Source of the DNA: Crotophaga sulcirostris
Lineage: Eukaryota > Chordata > Aves > Cuculiformes > Crotophagidae
Assembly (NCBI GenBank): GCA_013397455.1
Contig: VYZB01000117.1
Coordinates: 977,487-1,041,486, forward strand
Direction: 5' to 3'
Length of the DNA stretch: 64,000 bases
Each line of letters starts with the position of its first letter. Positions within the stretch are counted from its first letter, which is position 1. The notes below the pieces were generated by a model that saw only the letters and a program-made list of their open reading frames with translations, searched no databases and was not told where the DNA came from. A program made the translations under genes and the position numbers. Shown one piece after another: positions 37,001-50,245 of the stretch.

Positions 37001-39419
37001 TCATTCATAGAGTTGTGAGGTGAAAGCAGCTCAATGGAACAACTTTTGAGGCATGTCTACATAGCAGACTGCTTTAGAAAGACTTGCAAAGCTATTAGAT
37101 GGAGTGTAAATGCAGCAGTATATTGCTTAAGTGTACTTACTACAAGTAGAGATACATACCCATTGATTCCCTCTCTCACTACCTTGTGTTCATTCTCCTC
37201 TCTTGGGTTACTAGTCAACTTGAAGTTTCAGATCCTCCTCAGCAATGAACCTATAACCCAAAGGCCATGAAGATGATATATACCATAAAGCCGAGTTCCT
37301 GTGTTCTGATAAGAGCACGCTTGAAGCACAGACCAAAGTAACACCTTCACAAGAATTAGCAGTTGAGACTCTAGGGCTTCCTTCTTTCATTCTGTGAATG
37401 GTTAAAACCTCATGAGGTCTCACTTTAAATGATAAAAATAACATAGGATTTCTGATGTTAAAGTAAATTTCATTTCTATTCTTTCTGTCTGTGAATCAAT
37501 TCAGACAAGTGTCGATCCCATGGTTACCCATAGCAGCCACAGCAATACAGCTACTGCGTAATCGCTGTGCATTACACCAAGTGCACACCCCACACAGCCT
37601 AAAAGATCATCAGGTGTTGGGGACAAGATTCTACAAACCTTCTCTTATCATTTTGTAGTGCAGCTGCTGGCTCATTTCAGGGGAGCTTTTCCTTTGATGC
37701 CTGGTTTCATTTTCTTTATTATTTTCAGGGAAGGAATGAACTGGAAAATCAAAGAAAATACTGAGATTGTTTGGGTGGAGAGAAAAAAGACAGTTCGTGT
37801 AGAAAGGTGGGAGTTCAGTTCACCCAGACTTCTTGAGGTGCCTTACAGGTTTTGAGCTTGTCTATGTAATTTGAGGATTGGAGGCAGAAAATTACTTGCC
37901 ATTCAGAGCATGGTGTCTGAATCTTGGTCTTACTAACCTCAGAAAACCCACAGACCTCAGCTACACAGTGCCAAAGGATGAGTTCTCACCCTTTTTTCTA
38001 GATGGCTGGACAAATCAGTTGAAAGAAACCAAACCTGCCTGCTTTATAAAGCTAATACCAAATAAAAACCAACCCTCCTCTCTTTGCATGTAAGGCCAAA
38101 CAATGGTTATGAAACACCCATGTTGTAACTTTAAGATAAAAACAAAGGGGGCTATGCAAGGTATATGTTGGTCTTTTGTCTGTGGTTGTTCAAAGAAAAG
38201 TAAAAGATATTATCTTGCATAAGAAATCACAGAACCATGTTTTCCTATCTGTGTAGACATCTGCTGCTCTTCTTATAGCTTATTATTTATTGAAGAGAAA
38301 ATGAGAACTACTACAAGTCTAAAGCAAGAGATAAACCACAGGTGCAGAGGACAGCTGTAGGGCTTCGGGGATTTGTCATAGCAAAGGACTTATCTTGGAA
38401 GCCCAAGCAAACACAATTCAAACACATTTCCTCCCCTTCATTTGTCAGTATGCTTCTATTGAGCATATGACAACACTGATAATTCATGCCACCAAAAGTT
38501 TTATTGCAATGGGGAGGACAAAGATTGAGTAGATATGGAGACAGAACTAATCTGGGATGATGACAACATAAAACACTCTCACTGCATTTCCCAACAATAT
38601 AGGCATGTCTTTAACACTGAGACCATACAGCCTTGATATTGATACTTAAAGATATTTGAAAGACTAAAGATGGAAGGACTTGGACCTTTGTGTTTACTAA
38701 CTTCTCAGCTGGTAGCTTGACATAAACAGTGAGGGATTTGGTTTCCCAGTAAACTGACCTCCCCAGCAGAACTCACATTCTGCATTGAATTAATTACAGA
38801 AAAATACTGATTAAGAAAAGACATTATCCAGCTCCAAAGGAAGAAGAAAGAAAATTGTTGAGAATTTTCCCTGCAGATTGCCCCTGTTATTCTTCAGGAA
38901 CAGTTGCAGTACACCTTATATTGTGGTCAGAGTTCAGTGGATAACTGCAAAATCTGGATGTACACGTGACAGAAGGCCTGGCACTTACTTTTTCCCTCTC
39001 TGCTTCCCAGATCTGAGGACAAAAACATATTTTTGTTCCCCCTCTCCCATTCCACTGCAGCAGGAATAATCCCCAGCAGCACTAGCAGCAACAGAGCCTT
39101 AATCAGAGCCAAAGCCCCGGGCAAATCTCCATCGTCAGAGTGTATTTTATGGTGTTCCCTGCCACATGAGTGCAAATAGAAAACTATGTGCACACACCAC
39201 AGCAGATGGTGTAGGTGGGAGTGTGAGGCACCTGGCACAACTCTGCCCACAGCAACATCATGGCATAAGGTCTAGAATATTGTTATAGATGAATCCAGCA
39301 ACCAAGAAGAACTGCAAAACATGGCTCTTACAAACACTGCTGTATCCTTGGAATCACTGATTCAGCGTAGAGGATTAGGAGGGAAAAAACGCAGGAAACA
39401 ATAGAGGCTGTGGATGATG
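34054..39419. other. Unique non-coding sequence, no gene seen
   Basis: More than 5 kb without a recognisable mobile element. At 38,980-39,060 the plus strand has two strong acceptor-like pyrimidine tracts ending in CAG (CTCTCTGCTTCCCAG and CTCCCATTCCACTGCAG). The minus strand has a donor-like AAA|GTAAGT at the same place. The signals contradict each other and neither strand gives a matching exon, so I make no call. Confidence 0.6.
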
Positions 39420-40005
39420 GGTTACAGAAAAGGCTCAGAGAGTCCTGGTAGACAGTGAACTCAACAGGACCACATCCTGTAGATCACAGGAAGGGATTAT
39501 GCCCCCCTCCTCATTATTCTTCAGACTACCTAAATACCACATTCCGTTTTGGTCCCCCAGTACAAGAACATGGATAAAGCGGAGCAAGTTTAGTGAAGTG
39601 CTGCCAGGATGGTGGGATCCAAAGCACTTGCCCAGTAGGGAGAGGGTGAGGGGCTTCTGCAGCCTGAGTAAGACACTGCTTAGGATGGACTGTTGAGGGG
39701 TCAGCAGATCCCCACTACCTATGAGGAGAGGTCGTCAAGAAGATGGAGAAAGATTCTTCACAGCAGTGCATGATAGGGGGTCAAGAGACAATAGACATAA
39801 GCTTAAATAAGACAGATTCAGACCTTTCCCTCATGAGAAGAGGCAAGCAGTGGAACATGTTCAGAGAGGTTGTGTGGTCTCCATCCTTAGAACTTTTCAA
39901 GACTGAGTTGGATAAAGCCCTAACCAATCTTAACTGATCCTGCAGCTGACTCTGAGCACGGAGCTGAGCTAAAGATCTCCTGAATTATGTTATGATACCT
40001 ATGAC
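39420..40005 (+). mobile_element. CR1 LINE, older diverged copy
   Basis: The plus strand follows the CR1 3' half in order: a degraded GTCCTGGTAGACAGTGAACT segment, GGTCCCCCAGTACAAGAACA with ATGGATAAAGCGGAGCAAGT, GGCTTCTGCAGCCTGAGTAA, then TCTCCATCCTTAGAACTTTT and GACTGAGTTGGATAAAGCCC. It ends near AAGATCTCCTGAATTATGTT. It matches the CR1 type whose tail reads GATGATCTCCAGAGGTCCC, but the final octamers are lost. Many substitutions and indels, and no open reverse transcriptase frame, mark it as one of the older copies in the window. Confidence 0.9.
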
Positions 40006-43000
40006 TTGGCTCACTACAAAAGGCACTTTCCCTGTTTCCCAAATCTTCTCTTAGTAGCCTGCCTTGCACTCAGTCTGTGAAAGGAAAAACAGAGATTATA
40101 TGCATGTGTACTTCTCAGTGACGACATTCGGGCTAACAGATTGGCACAGCAGGTAAGCGTCAAACCAATAAAAAGGAAAACTAAAGAATGCTGAAGATAA
40201 TCCCTGAATTTATCAGACCATTACATCACATTCTTTATATTTTCTTTTTTTCTCTAGTCACAAACACAGCAATAGCATTGACATTACCCAGCTCTGAAAT
40301 TAAATGGGACAAGAGAGAGATCTCTTCAACACAAAGGGAAAAGTAAACATTTCCCTCTGCCTTGAAAGCCTGCATGACCCAGTTCACTGCCAACACCCAG
40401 ATATGAAAGATATGAAAGAGAAAGGAGGGACAGATCAAGGTGAAAAGCAGTAGAGGCTCTTCTCATAGTCCACCTGCTGAGAAGTGATGAACACATCTAT
40501 TTTTTTGTCCAGTTCCCATCACAAAGCATGCCTTTTTTTTGTCCTGCTGCATTGGACAGGGATGGCAATAGCCCCTCTGTGCTTAAATTAGGTGTTACCA
40601 TCATCCCCTGCAACCCATATGAACAGCCCAAACCAGCACATAGCATTTTGATTTTTACAGGGCCAGGATCCAAGTCCTTTGGAGCTAGCTATATCTTTCC
40701 CTTCCAGGCAAAAGCAGACTTGTTAATACGGCCAGATCTCTCCCATCTTTCTTATTGTTCAAAACAGAGAAAAAAGTGGGACCATTTTTGTTCTGCTCTG
40801 TTCTGTCACCACATAGCATCATTACTCACTTCAGGGTGAACATTAATAAATCCTCTGTTGAGCTACAGCTGTGGCATAAGGAACAAACAGGGTCAGAGTG
40901 GGTACAGAATAATGATGTGTCACACAGCAGGCAGTTGGAAAGGATTCTGCACAGGGCATAAAGAGATTGAACTGGGAAAGTTGTCAAACCTAGCCCTAAG
41001 CAACAGGACTGTGTGCTTTGGCTGGCCCTGCTGTAAGCATTTCACTACAGCCTTGGGGAAGGAAAATCCCAGAGGAGGGAATTCAGCCTGCTTATGTAGG
41101 AGACCTGTCTCTCCTACAGAGACCTGAATCTCCAGAAACCCATTCAAAGGACACCCATTTGAGCTTACCTCCAGCATACCCTCAGCAGTAGCCAGGAAAA
41201 ATATCAGAATCAAGATATCAATCACTTTGACCTACTTCATCTTAGGGAGCCAACAGACTGAATTCCCCCTGGAAGCTCCTGATTTCCACAACATAAATAC
41301 CTGGAGACCAGAACCACCATTTACCATAGTTAGTGACTTCTCTACCCATGCAATGAAGTTAGGTCAGCTTGCAGGCAAGAGGGATCAAGCACTGCAGCCT
41401 TCTAAGGGTCTCCCCTGAGAAAGCATGAGAACTGTTGCACTTCTCTGCTTCCAGTGGAGGCCCAGAGTCAAACGTCTTAAATTCTGTTTGAGTACCACAG
41501 TGGGAAACTCAGATGGTGGTCTGAAAGCTGAGCGCTTTGTTCCAGATCCTCCAGAACCTACAAAAACAAATTAGAAGTCCTAGTTTTCTGGTTCTTATGT
41601 TCTAGTGGTCTAGAATCACACATACATATATAGACATAAAAATACGTATATAAAAATATTTATAGATATACCCACAGACACAGTCTGTAAATACATACAT
41701 ACGAATTTATACAAATGCACACAGATATTAGAAATGTAAGCCTACATGCACAATACGATTCAGTCCATAATCACATATTGTTAAGATATTATATGTATGC
41801 TTTTGTACATACAGGCAAAACCACAAATCTGGGTTTTACAGAACTATGCTAATTATGCATAAGTTTAGTGCACATTTAGTATAATAAAATTTTAATCCAT
41901 GTTTCTAGAATGAGTTAATACTTTTTTGTGCAAAAGCTCCTTTCCTATTAAATATGAAATTTCTGAAATATTTTGAGATGACTAATAAAATGCTGAATCT
42001 AAAGGATAAGCTCAGTTTCAGAACAAAGTTGTTTTCTAGAATATTCTTCTATTTATATTTCTCAAGTTCTAAATTACCATAAATTTACATTTTAAATTAC
42101 CCAAAAGGTGTTTCTAGGAAAGATCAACAAATCTCTTCCAGTCACAAGGAAAATGATCTCTGAACATATCAATCTTTCCATAATTTTACATGCATACAAA
42201 GACTTTGTCAGCTTAATCTTTTAAAAGACTATGATATCTGGGATGAGATTGGAATTCTTGGATCAGTTTGGCATGGTATTCACATCGGTTTTTCCTGTTT
42301 CTCTAATATTACAAATCAATGAAACAAACTGATTCCTTTAAATTCATACTGTGAAGAATATTAGGAAGAATATTAGTAAGTTTTATTCCTTTTTTTTTCT
42401 AGACTTTCCTTGTTCATTTCCACACTCAAATCCTTGGACATGAGCACCAGGAGAATAAGGCATCGAGAACAACAGAGGGCAGATTAGAAACATAGCATCA
42501 AGTCTTCCACTTATCATTCAGCCACTGAATTAAAAATTTTCTTCCAGTAATTTTTACTCCTTGTATTCTAGAAGTGACTGAGGTTATTTTAAATTTAAAT
42601 ATCTATGTCAATGTCCACATTTCCATAGCATTTTATTTTCTTTTAAGTTTTCCTTGTGAAACAAAGCAGGAAATTTCATAAAACAAATCTCATTGAGACT
42701 TCCAGGTTGAAGGACAGTTGCTTACATGCTTCCTGCAGCTGACACTAAATAACTCATGGCAAAAAGGCTACATATAGAGTGAGATCTAGTGCAGATCAAA
42801 CCAGAAAGATCCTTCACACCTTTGTGTTTAGAGTGGTACTACAAGCACACCTGAGTTACAGTGACCAACACCCAGGACTAAACGTTTACAGATTAAAAAT
42901 GAGATTCACTTCCTTGGCACTCATTTCACCTCATGCTTCCTTGTTCCACTCTAGTCCTGCATTTATTCCTCCCCTGTAAACACTGACGTGCAATTATATG

Positions 43001-44049
43001 TCCCTCCTCCTATACTATCATATATTGAATTTCCTGCATTTGGGTGACAAAGATGAGGTTTCTGTTCCTCCCAGGCACCGGTGGTCTCTGGTACAGAGGA
43101 AGTCAAATGCACAACAGGAGTGATGTGCACATTTCTGCACATTAAATGGTTTATTACAATTGTGCTGCTAGAATCAACCAGCCCGTCTCACCTCATATTT
43201 CAGTTGGAGAATTTTTTTTTTTTATAGTAGGTCACATCCTCACAGAAAGCTCTGAATCACACCTGGGATGAAGAAATCATGCTGAACTTTTTTGCACATC
43301 CTTAGCATGTCTCTTCTCACCACCAGAAACCTAGCAGACTGCTGTAAATTCAGAGGGATGTCTCAGTACTATTTACAAACACACCTCCTTGTGCAGCATT
43401 GCTCTCTCAGCATAAATGCAAATAAGACTCTGCAGTATCTCATGCACATATCATTTAGTGCTATGCAGATATGCCTAGATGCTTTGGGAAGCTGCTTCAT
43501 ACTAAAAGTTGAAATAAAAAAATATTGCTCTTCTTAAAGCAATCATTTTTCCAGGTAAACCTCAGTGCAGGGTCACTCAGAATATATCTTGTGGGTTTAC
43601 GCAGGCAGAGGAAACAAAAATAGCCAGGCTCTACTGGCTGAGTGTATAGACAGAGACATGCAGGTGTATTATTGCAGCTCAAAAGCTGAGCTAACATATC
43701 TCAAGGGCTAACAGAGGGACTTACTAACGAGTACAGACACATGTATCCATGTTACATGACCTTTGGCTCAGAGTGAGCTCTCACAAGTATGTAAAAATGC
43801 ACACCATTCATGCTTCCAGTCTTCTCTGGGTCAGCAAAGAGAACCAAAACACTTCCCCCAGCCATCCAAAAATGGAGAAAAAATGCAACACGAGCATGGT
43901 AAAGCTTCAGGTTTGCTGGTCACACCAATTGATCCCATAACAGGCATGAATTCTCCCTTGGTAAAACACAAAGGACATAGAGATCCTTAAAAATCACTCT
44001 TGAGAAACCTTATAAGAATCAGACAACAGAAAACAACTCTCCTCCTCTG
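40006..44049. other. Unique non-coding sequence, no gene seen
   Basis: No exon or mobile element recognised. At 41,615-41,720 there is a cryptic simple stretch of ATACATA and TATAAAAA words without a fixed unit. The remaining open frames are short and unremarkable. Confidence 0.6.
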
Positions 44050-44720
44050 TGGTGGGTTAGCCTTGGATAAAGGCCAAATTCCCACCCAGCTGCTCACTCA
44101 TTCCCCCTCCTCAACAGGTCAGGGTGAGGAAATAGGATGAGAAAAAGCTGATGGATTGAGATAAAGATAGTGGGATCTCTTATCAGTTACTGTCATGGGC
44201 AAAGCAGACTCGAGTTGGGGAAATTAGTTTCATTTGTCACTAATTAAAATAAATTCTGATAGTCAGAAACAAAGATAAAAAATTAAACTGACACTTGTCC
44301 ACCTTCACGTTTCCCATGCCCAAATTCAATCCTTTAATCTAGATTCATCTCCCTCTAAGGGGCACAAGGGCAGGTATGAGGTTGGGGTCAGTCCATCCCA
44401 GCCCCTCCTCCCCCCTCACTGCTCCAGCACAGGCCCTTGCCCAGGCTGCAGGCCTTCAGGGACAACTTGCTCCCACCTGGGCTCTCCATGGCCACAGCTC
44501 CTGCAGGAAATGTCCCCCTGCTGTGTCTTGGAGCCCTCCCCGGGCTCCAGGGTGGGTCTGTGCTCCAGCAGGGTCTCTCCAGGTCTGCAGGAGGTCCCTG
44601 CTCCAGGCCTGCAGCACCTCCTGCCCTCCTCTTCCTCCAGCCTGGGGCTCCCCCTGCTGCTGCTCCCTCCTTGGCTTCCTCCTCCTCTGCCTGTGGCAGC
44701 TGTGGGCATGGACACCTAAT
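44050..44720 (-). mobile_element. Endogenous retrovirus LTR fragment (minus strand, 5'-truncated)
   Basis: Read on the plus strand the fragment begins TGGTGGGTTAGCCTTGGAT, the complement of an LTR end (...AACCCACCA). On the minus strand the R/U5-like order is visible: an AATTTATTTTAATTAG segment near 44,245, then CAACTCGAGTCTGCTTTGCC, CATGACAGTAACTGATAAG, TTTATCTCAATCCATCAGC and the terminal ACCCACCA. The upstream part (44,400-44,720 on the plus strand) is GC-rich and made of repeated TGCTCCAG and CTGCAGG words, as in the U3/R region of this avian LTR family. The outer 5' end is absent and I see no retroviral gene beside it, so it is a truncated solo LTR. I assign it to an avian ERVL-like family from remembered sequence, not from a search. 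Confidence 0.85.
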
Positions 44721-47700
44721 GGTCTGATCTACTTATCTTCTGTGAACTCAGCAACATGTCTGTGTGGAAAAACAAAATGCCATCAAATAACCTGAATCTG
44801 AAGGGATACTAAAGCACATGCTAATGTGCTATGTACCCTGGAGAGGAAATAAACACCAATTTGTGTCTGAAAAATTGATTTCTTTTCTATGTGACCTACC
44901 ATGGCCCTTCTTACCACATGTCCAAAAGATTGCACCTCATCTTTGTTCATATCCAAGGAGCTTCCTTTCTGTAGTTGTGAGACCCAACACTGAGTTCCTC
45001 ACGGCAAGGGCAAAGCCAAAACAGTACAGGTACAAATGACAAGAGTATTCTGAATTTGATTTAGTACAGGTAAGGAATTATACATAGTTGTAAAAAAGCC
45101 TTGTGTGGCCTTGGTTGGAATGGTATTTACCTTTCTAAGCAGCTGTTTTCAAGAGAAAAGAACGTAAACGGAAAAAAGGTCAACTAAGATCGTTCAGGGA
45201 CAAGGATACACAACAAGCTCAACTTGGCACAGGAATACAAAGGTTGAGAGAGAATGTGGTGAGTCATGCTTGTAAAGCATGAATATCGAGATAGTGGAAG
45301 AGTTAGCTAACTTTAAGTATGATATTGGCACAAGATCAACTGGATATATAATGTTCAGAAATAGACTTAGGTTGGAAAATTACAAGATGACTTCTAACAA
45401 TTCTAGAATGGTGGCTTTGCCCATGCAAGACTGATAAGGTTTGTCATGGATTGAGGAGAGAAAAAAAAATTGCTTCCCTTGATACCACTAGACATCATCT
45501 TCCTCAGATCTCAGAGGGGATATTTTAGGCTGAATTTCTCCTGCTGCAGGAAGATAGGATAAATGCTAACAGCCATGACTCCTACATCTTGAGGAATTAT
45601 ATCATAGAAACCCTAGATATTGCACACGGGATGTATTATTTATCAAGCATCAAATTATTCCAGTGAATGTACTAAACTACTGACTTATTTTGGAATGGGG
45701 ATCAGCAAACGTGAGGGCAATTTGTGCTTCCATCCAAGATCTGGTATAATCTTTTAGAAGACACCGTCAACCAGATTTTTAACTGATAATTTGGCACTTA
45801 ATTCCCATTCATTTAAATAGAAGTGACTCAACCAAACATCTTGGTAAAACTCGCCCCAGATTTTTTTCTTACTCAAATACCCTGTCAATAAAGAATACAC
45901 AGAAAATCTGTGCTTCTGTTCTTTGGCATTTCTCTGGACCAGTTGTGAGCTCTGTGGTCCACTGAAGACATCTTAGTATTAGTATGTGCTTGCTCAGCAA
46001 ATCAGTCTGATAGGGATTCCTGTTGTTATTGTGAGATAAATAACAGTAGCAGCTGGGAATGCATAAGTAATTCTCCTGTGCCAGCAAGTATGAAACTTCC
46101 ATCCTCTTTAATAAAAGAATACTCTGCAAAAATATTTCTAAATCTCTGTATGACACTTTGTGGTGGGGAAAAACATCCCAGCACATTCATTTGTCCTTTT
46201 TTCGTAACACTCAATGAGATTTTGCCCATGTGTACATATTGCATACATTATGCACACAGACTAGGTACTAACTGCACATTTGTACTTATCTCTAGAAACG
46301 AAGTCAATACTAAAAGTGTCCTGGATGGAAAACTGCTTTTCTTTTAATCAAATAATGAAAGAATTAAAAGTAATAATGAAGCTACAATAAAGCAAGGAAA
46401 GGTTATGTAATCAGGCCCATTCATATAAATGGATGTTAAATTCCTGCTTATTTAACATTCTAAGTTTCCCTTATTGAATAATACATAGTCTATTGAACGT
46501 ATTAACTTAGAACACAGAGCTGACTGTTACATATTAAATATTAAATGTATAGCAAGGAAAACAGTTGTGTTCCTTGCGGGCATACAACTCTGGGCTGCTG
46601 GCTTAGTGGTTCAGAGGGAAGCAGCAAAGCATAATCCCCATGCAGGGATCCCTCGTGAAAAATAAGCATGGAAGGAAGCAAAGGGAAGATTTCTGTGGCT
46701 GGTGGGCTTTTTCTATAAATTTAGTGAATCTATATTGATGTGTGTCATAAAAATAAGACGTACATAAAAATCACCTCTCTCACTCTAGAGAAGATTTTTC
46801 ATGGAACAGTTCCTTTGGCAGCAAAAGGAGGTGTAAAAGACCGATAAATCACATCAGCCATGCTGGTTGCATAATGTTAAAGTATAGTGCAGTATTTCTC
46901 AATCCTTTCATTATTTATTTAACATGGTCAATGGAATAAAGGGTCTTTTTATGAACTATTATTGTTAAAATGGAGAACTTCACCAAGTTGAATGAATTCT
47001 GATGAGACAGACTAAATAGAATTGATCCAATTATTTTAGTACAAACAAAATATTTGACTACGTTAACCTCCTCTGACCCTCTAAGCAAGCAGCAACAGCA
47101 GCAGTAGATGTTCAAGAACACAGTACATTTTGAAAATTCATGAACTACTCCAAACAGTCAAAGAAACAGGTTGGTATATGAGGTACGGTAAACCAGGGAA
47201 ATCTTACTGGAGTGAACAGCTGAAAATGGTAGAGTGTTGATTATCAAACTCATATCAGGGTTTGGCAGTGAGAAGCTTGGAAAAATTAATATAAAGGTTG
47301 TTCCTTTAAATATATTTGATCAGTGTTGAAATGCTTAGCATGGTGCACAAAGCCCCTGGTGTGGTCAGATATGACAGATTTGGTAAACTGTTCTGAACAC
47401 TCTGGTCATCTAAACTGGAAAAGCTTGGTTAATACTTGAAGTCAGAACAAGGATTCATCTTTCTAAGAGCCAGCCATGGTACATCTCATGTTCCATTGTA
47501 ACTGCAGTTGGAATTTCAGCAAGATTTAAGACTAAGTACAAGCTACCGGGGTGAAGCTTAACAGCTGTACTAAAAAGTACAAGTAGATATTCTGGCTTCA
47601 ACTTACTCAAACTGGAATTGTACTGCTTACTTTCTGTGACATATGTACCCCCTGCAGTTACATTCACAATGAACAACCATAGATGTTTGCCTGGGCAACA

Positions 47701-48595
47701 TGAGAAATAGGGGCCCTCATTCTTTTACATGAAGTAACTGTTCTTTCTTACATAAACCTGATTACTATTCACTGTAGCTATGATTTTTATTGAATTATTT
47801 AACAATATTTGGATGCTGGAAAGAGCTGAAACAACATGGCTACTATTCCCTTTATGAATCCACAGAAAAGGAAACATATACTTTTATCTTGAGCAAAAAC
47901 ACATCAAAGAATTTTTCTTGGCCACAATATTTACTTAAGTTGAAAAAAAATAATAAAGTATCAGATAAATGTATTATCCATCCAGAAATATACTTTCAAC
48001 AACACAATACCTCTTATGTCTTGTCTCTTCTTTATACTTTCCTAAGGAAAGGACATAAGTGTAGTTTTACATTGTTCAGCCTGTAACTGTGTTGTGTTAA
48101 AAGTTATATGAACAGGAACAAAATACACATATCAACCAAGCACAGAATTTAAACTATTGTTTTCTGTTCCATGGAATCCAAACCATACCAAACACAAGGT
48201 GCCCGCTAGGTTAATTGGAAGTGTGAGTTTTTTCGTTTTTATTTTCATGAAGACGCTTATAAAAATAGAGGTGGAACAGCAAGATTAGTGACAGTAAATT
48301 AGACATAAAGAAGCACCTTAGATTAGGTTGCCAGGATATGACATTTTTAATTCCATCTGAAACAGCAACTCACAGGTCACCTGAAATTTTTGGTTTGGTA
48401 CTGACATACGCTTACATCCCGCAGACCTATTTAGAACAGAGTTCCTGAATTTGTGCACCATTGTAACAAACATAATTAAGCATACGGCCAGCCAGTGGTG
48501 ACTGAGAGGCCATTGCACCAGTCAAAACATTTTGCTAAGAAGAATTAACTTGAGGCATGCCTGCAATATTCCCTAAAAGTATTCGGGCTCAATAT
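44721..48595. other. Unique non-coding sequence, no gene seen
   Basis: Nothing recognisable as a gene. At 45,050-45,470 some phrases feel repeat-like, but I cannot name a family. A tRNA A-box-like word near 46,600 has no matching B-box. Confidence 0.6.
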
Positions 48596-48695
48596 GCACT
48601 GAATAAAACAAACAAAACCAGCAAACAAACAAACAACGAAATAACAAACAAAAAACCCACAAACAAACAAAAAACTCCAAACCAAAACAAACGAC
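48596..48695. repeat. (CAAA)n-rich low-complexity stretch
   Basis: Irregular repeats of CAAA, AACAAA and CCAAA over about 100 bases, ending 30 bases before the CR1 copy that starts at 48,726. Not a perfect microsatellite. Confidence 0.8.
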
Positions 48696-48725
48696 TTTAA
48701 AAAACTCAGTGGAAAACTTCAAATT

Positions 48726-50245
48726 CACAGAATCATAGAATAGTTTGGGTTGGAAGGAACTTTCAAAGATCATTTAGTACAACTCTTCTGCAATGAGCAG
48801 GGACATCTTCAACCAGATTAAACCTGACCTTGAAGTTTTCCAGGGATGCAGCACCTACCACTTCCCTAGACTATTTGTTCCAGTGCTTCACCATTCTTAT
48901 TTCCAGAAATTTCTTCCTTATATCTAGTATAAATCCATCATCTTTTAGTTTAAAACCATTACCCCTTGTCCTACCACAACAGGTTCTGCTAAAAAATTAG
49001 GCCCCATCTTTCTTATAAGCTCCTTTTAAGTATTGAAAGGCCATAATAAGAACTCCTTAGATCCTCTTTTCAGGCTGAACAACCCAAACTCTCTCAGACA
49101 TTCTTCATAGGAGAGATACTCTTATCCTTCTGATTATTTTCGTGGCCCTCCTCTGGACCCACTCCAAAAGCTCCATGTCTTTCCTGTGCTGAGGGCTCCA
49201 GATCTGGACACAGTGCTCCAGGTGGGGTCTCAGCAGAACAGAGTAGAAGGGCAGAATCACTTCCCTGGGCCTACTGGCCATGCTTCTTTTGATACAGCCA
49301 AGGATACGGTTGCTTTCTGGGTTGTGAGTGTACATTGTTGGCTCACGTACAGCTTTTCATCCACCAGTACCCCAAAGTCCTTCCAGGGCTGCTCTCGATC
49401 CCTTCATCTTTCAGCTTGTATTAATACTGGTGGTTGCCCTGACGCATGTGCAGGACCTTGCACTTGGCTTGCTGAACCTCATGAGGTTCACATGGGCCCA
49501 CTTTTCAAATTTGTCCAGTTCCCTCTGTATGGCTTGCCAGTCTCTTACCTTTCTTTCCTGATTTCTTACACCTGGGACCTGCTCTATGGAAAGCATTCTC
49601 AAAAATCTGCCAGCTCTCTTTTACTCCGTTGCCCCTGAGGACAGTTTCCTAGGGGGTCCTATTGGTTAAGTCCTTGAACAACTAGAATTTACTTTCCTTA
49701 AATTCATGGTCCTGACATCACTCTTTGCATGACCTATGTCCCTCAGGACTTCAAATGCCACCAGTGTTTGATCATTACTGCCTAGGATGCCTACAATCTT
49801 GACGTCACCAATTAGCTCACTTGCATTGGTGATCATCAGGACCATCCCCTCTGGTAAGATTGTCTATTACCTGGCCTATGAAGTTATCCTCAATGCACTC
49901 CAGGAGTCTCCTGGATTGCCTACAGCTCATCGTGCTACTTTTCCAGATGTCAGAGTGGTTGAAGTCCTCCAGCAGGATGAGAGCCTGTGAGCATGGTGCC
50001 TCCTGTAGCTGGAGTAAGAAGGCTTCATCAATAGGCTCCCCTTGATTGGGTATAAATACCAACTACAAAGTTCCTTTTGTTGCTTCAGTCTCCTACATAT
50101 AAGCTTTCAACCTGCTCATTGCTATTCTTCAGAGACAGCTCTTCACACTTCATCTATTTTTTGATGCCTTCTTGTTAATGCCTTCACCCATCCTTCCTTA
50201 CCTGGCTGTTCTGAACAGCCTGTACTCATCAATAGCCATACTCCA
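48726..50245 (-). mobile_element. CR1 LINE, 3' end to endonuclease region, internally deleted
   Basis: The 3' end is at 48,726 (on the plus strand, ATAGAATCATAGAATAGTTT, then GGTTGGAAGGAAC). On the minus strand, 49,335-49,105 encodes the reverse transcriptase C-terminal part (NRILGCIKRSMASRPREVIL and LRPHLEHCVQIWSPQHRKDM, with LEWVQRRATKIIRR). 50,062-49,817 encodes an endonuclease part with DEAFLLQLQEAPCSQALIL, LEDFNHSDIW and RLLECIEDNFIGQVIDNLTR; the DFNH motif is the catalytic Asp-Phe-Asn of the APE-type LINE endonuclease. Most of the reverse transcriptase, including the FADD box, is absent: endonuclease-side sequence joins reverse-transcriptase-side sequence at about 49,530. The copy has stops and frameshifts and is inactive. 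Its 5' part continues after a nested insertion, at 50,444. Confidence 0.93.

Noticed and set aside
44376..44795. Leu/Pro/Ser-rich open frames of 69-139 codons
   Set aside because: They lie in the GC-rich repeated part of an LTR fragment; the apparent protein is the translation of TGCTCCAG-type repeats.
46595..46680. tRNA or tRNA-derived SINE candidate (A-box-like TGGCTTAGTGG)
   Set aside because: No B-box (GGTTCRANNCC) at the right distance and no cloverleaf pairing.
49186..49638. 150-codon plus-strand open frame
   Set aside because: It is the antisense of the CR1 reverse transcriptase region, so the openness is a by-product of the minus-strand element.
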